This document shows positions 7,230 to 12,115 of a stretch of DNA of 12,115 nucleotides, in pieces. The notes under the pieces are model-generated. The model saw only the letters and a program-made list of their open reading frames with translations. It did no database searches and was not told where the DNA came from. How positions within the stretch are numbered: position 1 is the stretch's first letter; the number at the start of each line of letters is the position of its first letter. The stretch comes from CAMPJU01 sp046566095 (GTDB taxonomy: Bacteria; Pseudomonadota; Gammaproteobacteria; Xanthomonadales; Xanthomonadaceae), in the NCBI GenBank assembly GCA_046566095.1, contig JBKHXI010000178.1, positions 1-12,115 of the forward strand. Direction: 5' to 3'. Both the position numbers and the translations under genes were made by a program.

Positions 7230-8113
7230 AAGGATGCTCCCTCCTCCCAATGCAAGGGCGTGTACACCGAACCCGGCACCGCGGTGCCGCCGGTGCGCAC
7301 CACCGCCCGCAACAGCGAACGGCGCCCGTCGGCGAGCCGCGCACGGCTCTCGATACTATACGTGCCGCTGACGCTGGCCACGACCGGGCCGAAGCCCGGC
7401 AGCATCGGCGGCGGCATGCCCGAGGCCTGGTCCCAGCTTGCGCGCAGCGCCAGCACCTGCTGCGGGTCCAGGCCCATGGCCGCGAGCACCTGCGGGGAAG
7501 CGAACGCCGGGTCCGGGCGCATGCGGCCGCTGAACACGGTGACGTGCGGCGCCACCGCCGCATACAGCTCCGCGGTCATGCCCAGCACCTGGCGCAGCTC
7601 GGCCTTGCCTTCGAACGGCCCGTCCTTGGCGCCGTAGGGCAGGCCCGCCTCGGCGTACTGCGCGTCCTCGGCGCCGCCGGAGGGCTGGGTCAGGCTGTCG
7701 GTGTCGCGCCAGTCGACGATCGCCGCCGCCAGCTGCGCGGCCTGCTGCGGCTCAGCCCCGGCCACCTGCAGCAGGGCACCGAGCAGCACCGCGTCGGCCA
7801 GGTTCAGGTCGACCTTGCCGTTCTCGTCGACCATCACCACCTCCACTTCCGCGCCGTCGTACTCCCAGCGGTAGGTACGGCCGTCCGGCAACCACAGACG
7901 CGCGGGATCGGTCGCGGTGGCGCGGACCACCGCGTACTCCAGGCCGGCGCGCGCGGCTTGTCCGGCGACCACGCCCTGGAACAGGGTGCGGCCCTGCAGC
8001 CGTTCGATCTGCGCGATCAGGGCGAAGGCGCCGACCACGGCGGCCAGCATCGCCGCCAGCCACAGCACCAGCAGCAGCGCCGCGCCGCGCTCGCGGGCCC
8101 GGGACCGGTTCAC
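7226..8113 (-). CDS. gspK: GspK/XpsK minor pseudopilin
   Basis: The large minor pseudopilin, which with GspI and GspJ forms the tip complex that starts pseudopilus assembly. It has 295 residues, normal for GspK. The N-terminus reads NRSRARERG then AALLLVLWLAAMLA, so prepilin peptidase should cut after Gly10. Glu at +5 is absent (Leu instead), the usual GspK hallmark. The body contains VDENGKVDLNLAD (95-107) and IVDWRDTDS (132-140), conserved GspK segments, and acidic sites that in other GspK proteins bind calcium. The GTG start (8113-8111) overlaps the gspJ TGA as GTGA; the open frame upstream of it is shadow of gspJ, since only this start gives a proper leader. The 3' end overlaps gspL. Confidence 0.95.
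   Translation of the reverse strand: MNRSRARERGAALLLVLWLAAMLAAVVGAFALIAQIERLQGRTLFQGVVAGQAARAGLEYAVVRATATDPARLWLPDGRTYRWEYDGAEVEVVMVDENGKVDLNLADAVLLGALLQVAGAEPQQAAQLAAAIVDWRDTDSLTQPSGGAEDAQYAEAGLPYGAKDGPFEGKAELRQVLGMTAELYAAVAPHVTVFSGRMRPDPAFASPQVLAAMGLDPQQVLALRASWDQASGMPPPMLPGFGPVVASVSGTYSIESRARLADGRRSLLRAVVRTGGTAVPGSVYTPLHWEEGASL
7240..7245 (-). promoter_or_regulatory. Shine-Dalgarno of gspL (decides the start)
   Basis: Read on the minus strand the bases are AGGAGG, a full anti-16S match inside the end of gspK, continuing as GGGAG. It is ten bases from GTG 7229 (seven from the trailing GGGAG) and 16 from ATG 7223, favouring the GTG. It is the strongest such site in an operon where most junctions rely on overlap. 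Confidence 0.7.
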
Positions 8114-8778
8114 CGCTTCAGCCCCGGGTCGGCGGCGGTGGCCGGGCCGGTGGACGCGCCCAGCGGCAGCGCCACCCGCAGGGTCGGCCAGTCCTCGCCG
8201 CGGCCGTCGCGGATCGCCACCTCGACCTGCAGCGGCAGCCGTTCGGGCGTAGGCCATTGCGCCTGCCATTCGCCCAGCCTGCCGTCGGCATCGAGCGCGC
8301 GGTAGCGGAAGCGCACCGACTGCAGGCCCTCGGCGAGCGGTTCCGGCGGCCGCTCGTCGCGCGGGTCGAGCGCCAGGGCGCCGTCCAGCGGCTGCTGCAC
8401 GCGCAGCCCGAGCATCAGGCGCACACCCTCGTCGTCGGGTTCCACGAACAGATCGTGCACGTAGGGGCCGCCGTGGCCGAGGTAGTCCGGCAGGTCGGCG
8501 ACGAAGCGCATCCGCGCCTGGTCGCCGACGAAGCGCACCGGCAGGCCGCTGCCGTCGTCGATCTCCAGGCCCTGGAAGCGGGCGGCGGCCAGCCGCGCGC
8601 GCAGGAAGCCGTCGACCGCGCGCATGCGCTCGCTGCGTTGCGCCAGCGCCTCGCCGCGCTGGACGGTCGCGGTCGCAGCGCGCAGGGTCGCGAACGCCAG
8701 CGCCAGCGCGGCGGCCAGCAGCACCGTGGCCAGCAGGATCTCGACCAGCGTGAAGCCGGACGTGCGCGCGCGCCTCAT
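8110..8778 (-). CDS. gspJ: GspJ/XpsJ minor pseudopilin
   Basis: A minor pseudopilin of the tip complex with GspI and GspK. It has 222 residues, with leader MRRARTSG, predicted cleavage before Phe9 (FTLVEILLATVL) and Glu13 at +5, as in canonical class III leaders. The hydrophobic helix covers about 10-32 and a soluble domain follows, including GLQSVRFRYRALD and the C-terminal strand PLQVEVAIRD, typical of GspJ. The ATG (8778-8776) overlaps the gspI stop as ATGA, and its stop overlaps gspK as GTGA. Unlike gspI, its leader has normal length and no insertion. Confidence 0.95.
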   Translation of the reverse strand: MRRARTSGFTLVEILLATVLLAAALALAFATLRAATATVQRGEALAQRSERMRAVDGFLRARLAAARFQGLEIDDGSGLPVRFVGDQARMRFVADLPDYLGHGGPYVHDLFVEPDDEGVRLMLGLRVQQPLDGALALDPRDERPPEPLAEGLQSVRFRYRALDADGRLGEWQAQWPTPERLPLQVEVAIRDGRGEDWPTLRVALPLGASTGPATAADPGLKR

Positions 8779-9344
8779 GGCAGCGGCACCTCGCCGGTCG
8801 GGTCCGGGCGCACCAGCCGCAGCGAGCGCAGCTGCAGGCGCTCGCCGGGGCCGTCGCCCCAGTGCATCGACAGTTCCAGTTCCTGCATCCGCGGCGCCGA
8901 CAGGTCGGTCAGCGGGCCCGGCGCCGCCTCCGGATCCTGCCAGGGCGCGACCTGCAGCCGCCAGCGGTAGCGCCCGTCCTCGAACGTGCCCTCGCGCACG
9001 CCCGGCGCCAGCACTTCGCCGACCCCGACCTCCGCCAGCAGCGACTGCGCATGCATCGCCGCGCGCCCGGCATCGGCCGACCAGCGCACCTGGCGGCTGG
9101 CATTGGCCATGGTCCCGAGCAGCAGGGTCAGGGCCAGCGCCAGCAGCGCGAAGGCCACGATCACCTCGATCAGGGTGAAGCCGTGCGCTTTGGCGGCACT
9201 GCCGCCAGCACGGCTGAACGCCGCGCAGCTATGCTGCGTGGCCGGAACGAAGCCGGCCGCTTTGGCGGCACTGCCGCCTGGCCGGCTGAACGCCCCGCCG
9301 TCACGCGGCGGGACCGGAACGAAGCCGTGCGCGATGCGGCTCAC
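8775..9344 (-). CDS. gspI: GspI/XpsI minor pseudopilin with repeat-expanded leader
   Basis: A minor pseudopilin of the tip complex. The mature part is normal: FTLIEVIVAFALLALALTLL, with Glu at +5, and about 134 residues. The leader is abnormal. From the GTG start (9344-9342, GTGA overlap with gspH) the protein begins MSRIAHGF, then two 24-residue repeat units follow (VPVPPRDGGAFSRPGG..., VPATQHSCAAFSRAGG..., both ending in SAAKA-x-GF), and only then TLIE. The leader is therefore about 55 residues instead of about seven. Removing 144 bases restores MSRIAHG-FTLIE, which looks like the ancestral protein. No in-frame ATG, GTG, TTG or CTG occurs between the first unit and the TLIE codons, so the repeats are translated whenever GspI is made. 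Cleavage before Phe56 is still predicted by the KAHG-FTLIE context. The product is probably functional, but this is not shown. Confidence 0.92.
   Translation of the reverse strand: MSRIAHGFVPVPPRDGGAFSRPGGSAAKAAGFVPATQHSCAAFSRAGGSAAKAHGFTLIEVIVAFALLALALTLLLGTMANASRQVRWSADAGRAAMHAQSLLAEVGVGEVLAPGVREGTFEDGRYRWRLQVAPWQDPEAAPGPLTDLSAPRMQELELSMHWGDGPGERLQLRSLRLVRPDPTGEVPLP
9177..9248. repeat. 72-bp palindromic repeat unit A inside gspI
   Basis: One of two in-frame units, encoding VPATQHSCAAFSRAGG plus SAAKAHGF on the minus strand. It contains a 6-bp stem with a 3-base loop (GGCGGC-ACT-GCCGCC, 9192-9206) and a second hairpin with 10-bp arms, 9220-9229 and 9233-9242, including one G-T pair. By my count 59 of 72 bases match unit B, and most differences lie in the second hairpin. 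Confidence 0.9.
9249..9320. repeat. 72-bp palindromic repeat unit B inside gspI
   Basis: The second in-frame unit, encoding VPVPPRDGGAFSRPGG plus SAAKAAGF. It has the same first hairpin (9264-9278) and a different second hairpin with 7-bp arms CCCGCCG and CGGCGGG (9294-9300 and 9306-9312) and a 5-base loop. The pair C9299-G9307 corresponds to A9227-T9235 in unit A, a compensatory change that keeps the stem. Confidence 0.9.
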
Positions 9345-9796
9345 CGCGCGGCCTCCGCCCGGCGCAGGCTGACTTCGCCGGTCAGCCAGGCCACGTCCAC
9401 CTGCCAGGCCGCATCGTCCAGCGCCAGGCGGATGCGGCCGCCGCTGGCCGCCCCGTCCGGGAAGAACACGATCGCGCCCTCGCCCTCGCGCGGCTGCAGC
9501 TCGCGCGCGCCGGTGAACTCCACCGCCAGGCGCCCGGGGATCTCGCCGTCGCGACCGTTGGGCGCGGTCCAGGCGTGCGCGGCCGGATCGATGGTGAAGC
9601 GCTGCGGCTCGCCGGTGGAGATCGCGCGGGCCCGGGTGTAGCGCAGGTTCGCGGCGATCTCCTTGGCGCTCGAGCGCAGCTGCAGCCCGGCCATGCCGCC
9701 GCTGAAGGCCGCCGCCGCCAGCAGGCTCATGCCGGCGATCAGCGCCACCACCAGCAGCATCTCCAGCAGGCTCACGCCGCGCGCGGTGCGGATCAT
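9341..9796 (-). CDS. gspH: GspH/XpsH minor pseudopilin
   Basis: A minor pseudopilin that links the GspI-J-K tip to the GspG filament. It has 151 residues: leader MIRTARG, cleavage before Val8 (VSLLEMLLVVALIAGM) and Glu12 at +5. Val at +1 replaces the usual Phe or Met, which the peptidase normally tolerates. The soluble domain contains the GspH/FimT pattern, with LRYTRARAISTGEPQRFTID (51-70) and a late FFPDGAASGGRI (111-122). The ATG starts 19 bases after the gspG stop with no clear Shine-Dalgarno, and its stop overlaps the gspI GTG. Confidence 0.93.
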   Translation of the reverse strand: MIRTARGVSLLEMLLVVALIAGMSLLAAAAFSGGMAGLQLRSSAKEIAANLRYTRARAISTGEPQRFTIDPAAHAWTAPNGRDGEIPGRLAVEFTGARELQPREGEGAIVFFPDGAASGGRIRLALDDAAWQVDVAWLTGEVSLRRAEAAR

Positions 9797-9815
9797 CGCG
9801 GCGGGCCCGTGCGGT

Positions 9816-10247
9816 TCACTCGTAGCGGATGTCGGCGTCGACGCTGCTGCCGCCCGGCTTGCCGTCCTTGCCCAGGCTCACCAGCTCGAACGGACCGGAC
9901 TGGCCCGGCACCTGGTACTGGTACGGGTGGTTCCACGGATCGCGCAGCTCGGCCTCCTTGGCGTACGGGCCGAGCCAGCCGGGCGCGCCGGGGTCGGTCA
10001 CCAGGGCCTCGAGCGAGGGCGGCAGGGAGCCGGTGTCCATCTCGTAGGACTGCACCTTCTGCGCCAGGGTCTGCACCTGCGACTTGGCCAGGTTGGCCTT
10101 GGCGCGGTCGGCGCCGCCGAGCACGCGCGAACCGACGAAAGCCAGCACCGCGCCGATCAGCACGATGACGATGATGATCTCGATCAGGCTCATGCCGCGC
10201 TGGGCGGCGCGGCCGGCACGGCGGACGGGGGAACGGCGATTGCGCAT
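9816..10247 (-). CDS. gspG: GspG/XpsG major pseudopilin
   Basis: The major pseudopilin, whose polymer forms the piston-like pseudopilus. It has 143 residues. An 18-residue basic leader ends in RAAQRG, and the mature protein starts MSLIEIIIVIVLIGAVLA with Glu23 at +5. The C-terminus carries the GspG signature: LRDPWNHPYQYQVPG (101-115), LVSLGKDGKPGGSSVDADI (122-140), with the acidic residues that bind structural calcium in this family. The ATG at 10247 was chosen because AGGA lies seven bases upstream; the frame stays open further upstream, but only through non-coding repeat-flanking sequence. It is the first gene after the REP array, so it may be transcribed or stabilised separately from gspEF, which would suit a protein needed in excess. 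Confidence 0.96.
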   Translation of the reverse strand: MRNRRSPVRRAGRAAQRGMSLIEIIIVIVLIGAVLAFVGSRVLGGADRAKANLAKSQVQTLAQKVQSYEMDTGSLPPSLEALVTDPGAPGWLGPYAKEAELRDPWNHPYQYQVPGQSGPFELVSLGKDGKPGGSSVDADIRYE

Positions 10248-10254
10248 GGGCGGA

Positions 10255-10258
10255 TCCT
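10255..10258 (-). promoter_or_regulatory. Shine-Dalgarno of gspG
   Basis: Read on the minus strand the bases are AGGA, seven bases before ATG 10247. It supports this start over upstream in-frame Met codons that would add about 41 residues of non-family sequence to the leader. Confidence 0.7.
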
Positions 10259-10351
10259 GGTGCGGGAGGGGAATGTTTACCTGAATTCTGCCGCGGATGT
10301 TCCGACCGCGGCGCCCCGGGTTCAGTTCCATGAGCGCGCCGGAGGCCTCGA

Positions 10352-10606
10352 CCGCGGGCATCGCGCCCAAGGGGCGCTCCTACGGGTGCGGGGCACGGCT
10401 TCCCCGGGACCGGCGCAGGAGCGGGCCTTGCCCGCGATGGCCTGCCCCGCACCGCCCCGATCCGCGGGCATCGCGCCCAAGGGGCGCTCCTACGAGCGCA
10501 GGGCACGGCTTCCCCGGGACCGGCGTAGGAGCGGGCCTTGCCCGCGATGGCCTTCCCCGCACCGCCCCGATCCGCGGGCATCGCGCCCGAGGAGCGCTCC
10601 TGCGGA
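10352..10606. repeat. REP/BIME array, 110-bp period, two full units plus a partial third
   Basis: Units at 10352-10461 and 10462-10571 differ at about five positions by my reading; a third, more diverged partial unit runs 10572-10606. Each full unit has a REP in reverse orientation (hairpin GCGCCC-AAG-GGGCGC, 10363-10377, head GTAGGAG on the minus strand) and one in forward orientation (hairpin GCGGGC-CTT-GCCCGC, 10421-10435, preceded by G[CT]AGGAGC). Paired, inverted REPs with a GTAG-type head are the form mobilised by RAYT transposases in gammaproteobacteria; none is encoded here. The partial unit ends close to the gspF stop. Such arrays between genes of an operon often stabilise upstream mRNA or dampen downstream expression. 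Confidence 0.9.
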
Positions 10607-10614
10607 TGCGGGGG

Positions 10615-11832
10615 TCACCCGATCGCGCCGGTGAGGTCGTAGAGGGGGGTCAGCACCGCCAGGATCACCACGCCCACCAGCGCCGCCAGCAGGATCGTCA
10701 CCGCCGGCACCAGCGCCGCCAGCATCCGGTCCAGGGTGAGCGCGGTCTCGTGCTCGAAGGTGTCGGCGGTCTTGAGCAGCATCGCGTCGAGCGCGCCGGA
10801 CTCCTCGCCGACCTGGATCATCTGCAGCGCCAGCCGCGGGAAGCGCTTGCCCCGCCCCAGCGCGGTGGACAGGGCGACGCCGTTCTTGACCTCCTCCGCG
10901 GCGGCCTCGACATCGGCGGCCAGGGTACGGTTGGCCATGACGTTGCGGCCGATGCCCAGCGCCGCCATCAGCGGCACGCCGTTGCGCACCAGGGTGCCGA
11001 GGGTACGCGCCAGCCGCGCGGTCTCGAGCCGGGCGATCAGCACCCCTGCGAACTCCTGCCGCAGCAGCCAGTCGTCCAGGCGCGCCCGGAACGCGGGCTC
11101 GCGGCGCTTGCGGTCCAGCCACCACAGCGCCAGCGCCGGCAACGCCACCAGCACGATCCACCAGTCGCGCACGAACAGGCCCAGCCCCAGCACGATGCGC
11201 GAGAACAGCGGCAGCTCCGCGTCCAGGCTCTCGTACATCACCGCGAACTGCGGCACCACGTAGCCGAGCAGGAACAGCATCGCGCCGCCGATCACCACCA
11301 GCAGGATCGCCGGATAGATCAGCGCGTTGACCACCCGGCCCTTGAGCGCGCGCGAACGCTCCAGGTAGTCGGCCAGCCGCGCCAGGGTCTCGTGCAGGCT
11401 GCCGCCGGCCTCGCCGGCGCGGACCATGTTGACGTACAGCCGCGAGAAGGTGCCGTGCTGGCGCTCGAGCGCGGCCGACAGCGAGGCGCCGCCGCGCACC
11501 GCGTCGCGCACGTCGGCGATGGTGCGGCGCGCGCCCTCGTCCTCCGGCAGCTCCAGCAGGATGGTCAGCGCGCGGTCGAGCGGCTGGCCGGCGCCGAGCA
11601 GGGTCGCCAGCTGCTGGGTGAACTGCACCAGCCGCGCGCCGGCGAACGGGTTGGGCCTGAACAGCGCGCGCCACGCGGATTCGCCGCCGCCCTCGCTGGC
11701 CAGCCGCGCCTCGATCGGCAGGTGGCCCTGCTCCTGCAGCCGGTGCGCGACCTCGACGTCGCTGGCGGCCTCCATCTGGCCGTCCAGCGCCTCGCCGCGG
11801 GTATTCAGCGCCTTGTAGCGGTACAGGGGCAT
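10615..11832 (-). CDS. gspF: GspF/XpsF inner-membrane platform protein
   Basis: The polytopic platform protein at the centre of the inner-membrane complex, thought to couple the GspE ATPase to pseudopilin addition. It has 405 residues, the usual length. Two homologous cytoplasmic domains are visible: about 67-165 (with FTQQLATLLGAGQPLDRAL and RAGEAGGSL) and about 270-370 (with ARTLGTLVRNGVPLMAAL and VGEESGALD). Membrane helices are at about 169-195, 220-239 and 372-395, and the end PLYDLTGAIG is typical. The N-terminus MPLYRYKALNTRGE is the family standard and fixes the ATG. The Shine-Dalgarno is weak (TAGTAGG). The gene is separated from gspE by 167 bases holding a palindrome and from gspG by the REP array, unlike the overlapping genes downstream. 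Confidence 0.97.
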   Translation of the reverse strand: MPLYRYKALNTRGEALDGQMEAASDVEVAHRLQEQGHLPIEARLASEGGGESAWRALFRPNPFAGARLVQFTQQLATLLGAGQPLDRALTILLELPEDEGARRTIADVRDAVRGGASLSAALERQHGTFSRLYVNMVRAGEAGGSLHETLARLADYLERSRALKGRVVNALIYPAILLVVIGGAMLFLLGYVVPQFAVMYESLDAELPLFSRIVLGLGLFVRDWWIVLVALPALALWWLDRKRREPAFRARLDDWLLRQEFAGVLIARLETARLARTLGTLVRNGVPLMAALGIGRNVMANRTLAADVEAAAEEVKNGVALSTALGRGKRFPRLALQMIQVGEESGALDAMLLKTADTFEHETALTLDRMLAALVPAVTILLAALVGVVILAVLTPLYDLTGAIG

Positions 11833-11910
11833 GGCCTACTACTTGTCTGGTTGCGATGGCTTGCTGCTTGGCGTTCCGGCGCCGATCCACTTGTCGTTCC
11901 GTACAGATTG

Positions 11911-11991
11911 CTGTCGTTCCGAACGAAGTGAGGAACCTGCTTCCTGTGCCAACGAGAAAAAGCAGGTCCCTCGCTGCGCTCGGGACGACAG
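11911..11991. repeat. Long imperfect inverted repeat between gspE and gspF
   Basis: Arms of 32 bases (11911-11942 and 11960-11991) surround a 17-base loop. In the minus-strand transcript the inner 30 positions give 25 Watson-Crick pairs, two G-U pairs and three mismatches by my count. Part of the left arm (TGTCGTTCCG) is repeated at 11892-11901, 20 bases away. The right arm, read on the minus strand (TCCCGAGCGCAGCGAGGGAC), resembles a repeat I recall as widespread in bacterial genomes. In minus orientation it also gives GTCCC...GGGAC followed by CCTGCTTTTT, which could attenuate transcription after gspE. Function is inferred only. Confidence 0.8.
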
Positions 11992-11999
11992 TGGCGGTG

Positions 12000-12115
12000 T
12001 CACGCGTCTTCGGTCACGCGCAGGACTTCCTCGATCGTGGTCACGCCCGCCAGCGCCTTGGCGATGCCGTCCTCGTACATGGTGCGCATGCCGTGCTGGC
12101 GGGCGAGCTGCTCGA
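12000..12115 (-). CDS. gspE: GspE/XpsE type II secretion ATPase, C-terminal end (partial)
   Basis: The last 37 residues of the cytoplasmic secretion ATPase: EQLARQHGMRTMYEDGIAKA, then LAGVTTIEEVLRVTEDA and TGA (12002-12000). The GMRTMxxDGxxKALxGxTTxEEVLRVT pattern is the characteristic end of GspE and the related PilB ATPases; its place ahead of gspF identifies it as GspE. Walker motifs and the zinc-binding region lie outside the window. The operon promoter must also lie to the right of the window or further upstream. Confidence 0.93.
   Translation of the reverse strand, partial: EQLARQHGMRTMYEDGIAKALAGVTTIEEVLRVTEDA

Larger units (their letters stand above)
9177..9332. mobile_element. Candidate insertion in gspI bounded by a 12-bp direct repeat
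   Basis: GAAGCCGTGCGC occurs at 9177-9188 and again at 9321-9332, exactly 144 bases apart. On the coding strand it reads GCGCACGGCTTC and encodes AHGF, the residues around the prepilin cleavage site. The two 72-bp units lie between. The pattern fits insertion of a palindromic element at a Gly-Phe codon pair with target duplication, or tandem growth by slippage. No transposase is encoded. In-frame palindromic elements in coding regions are known from Rickettsia (RPE); kinship to those is not claimed. Confidence 0.65.
10248..10614. other. gspF-gspG intergenic region (367 bp): gspG leader plus REP array
   Basis: The largest gene-free stretch. Its gspG-proximal part (about 10270-10300) is noticeably AT-richer than the surroundings (minus strand CAGAATTCAGGTAAACATTC) and could hold an internal promoter or a loading site. 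I see no convincing -35/-10 pair. An inverted repeat CCGCGG-9 bases-CCGCGG (10291-10296 and 10306-10311) lies beside it. The rest (10352-10606) is REP repeats, described separately. No small ORF with a credible start signal was found. Confidence 0.6.

Noticed and set aside
7221..7250. TTG at 7250 or ATG at 7223 as the gspL start
   Set aside because: The TTG leaves the AGGAGG inside the gene and the ATG is 16 bases from it; GTG 7229 fits both the Shine-Dalgarno spacing and the overlap habit of the operon.
9177..9320. Integron attC sites, suggested by unit size and variable hairpins
   Set aside because: No GTTRRRY-type core site or integrase is visible, and the units are in frame inside one gene rather than between cassettes.
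10271..10300. Sigma-70 promoter for gspG in the AT-richer stretch
   Set aside because: No -35/-10 pair with proper spacing could be recognised; only the local composition is unusual.
10394..10403. GCACGGCTTC in both REP units matching part of the 12-bp repeat at the gspI insertion
   Set aside because: A ten-base match in such GC-rich sequence can be chance, and no other similarity extends from it.
10352..10606. Possible CRISPR array from regularly spaced repeats
   Set aside because: The period is 110 bases, the whole unit is repeated rather than alternating with unique spacers, and no cas gene is present. The units match REP pairs.
10297..11931. A 544-codon plus-strand open frame over the REP array and gspF
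   Set aside because: It runs through repeats and antisense to a certain gspF; its sequence shows no domain.

Overview
The window is a very GC-rich stretch from a gammaproteobacterium, most likely of the Xanthomonadaceae/Lysobacteraceae (Lysobacter, Luteimonas or Pseudoxanthomonas type). The evidence is gene content and order: read on the minus strand from the right end, the genes run gspE (3' end only), F, G, H, I, J, K, L, M, N, D. This is the order of the Xanthomonas xps type II secretion operon, including its lineage-specific GspN, which takes the place of GspC. I assign the genus group by this resemblance only; no rRNA or marker gene is present.

Layout: 1-416 (+) is the 3' end of a probable outer-membrane beta-barrel gene. 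It converges on the end of the minus-strand cluster, with a decayed REP hairpin (423-448) between them. Minus-strand 445-2342 holds two translationally coupled glycosyltransferase-like genes directly behind gspD. From 2346 to 12115 lies the type II secretion operon.

How the parts work together: GspE (ATPase), GspF, GspL and GspM form the inner-membrane platform. GspG is the major pseudopilin and GspH, I, J, K are the minor ones, carrying prepilin-type N-termini. GspN spans the periplasm as the platform-secretin connector, and GspD is the outer-membrane secretin, here with its own lipoprotein signal. From gspG to the last glycosyltransferase the genes overlap or lie within about 19 bases of each other, so they form one tightly coupled unit.

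The unusual aspect is repeat invasion of this operon. The only two real gaps each hold a palindromic repeat: a 32-bp-arm inverted repeat between gspE and gspF, and a 110-bp-period REP array between gspF and gspG. A third, unrelated palindromic element has entered a gene: two 72-bp units sit in frame in gspI, exactly at the codons of the prepilin-peptidase cleavage motif. They are flanked by a 12-bp direct repeat that restores the motif, and they stretch the leader peptide to about 55 residues. This is the most interesting observation in the window. No CRISPR, tRNA, rRNA, transposase or integrase was found.
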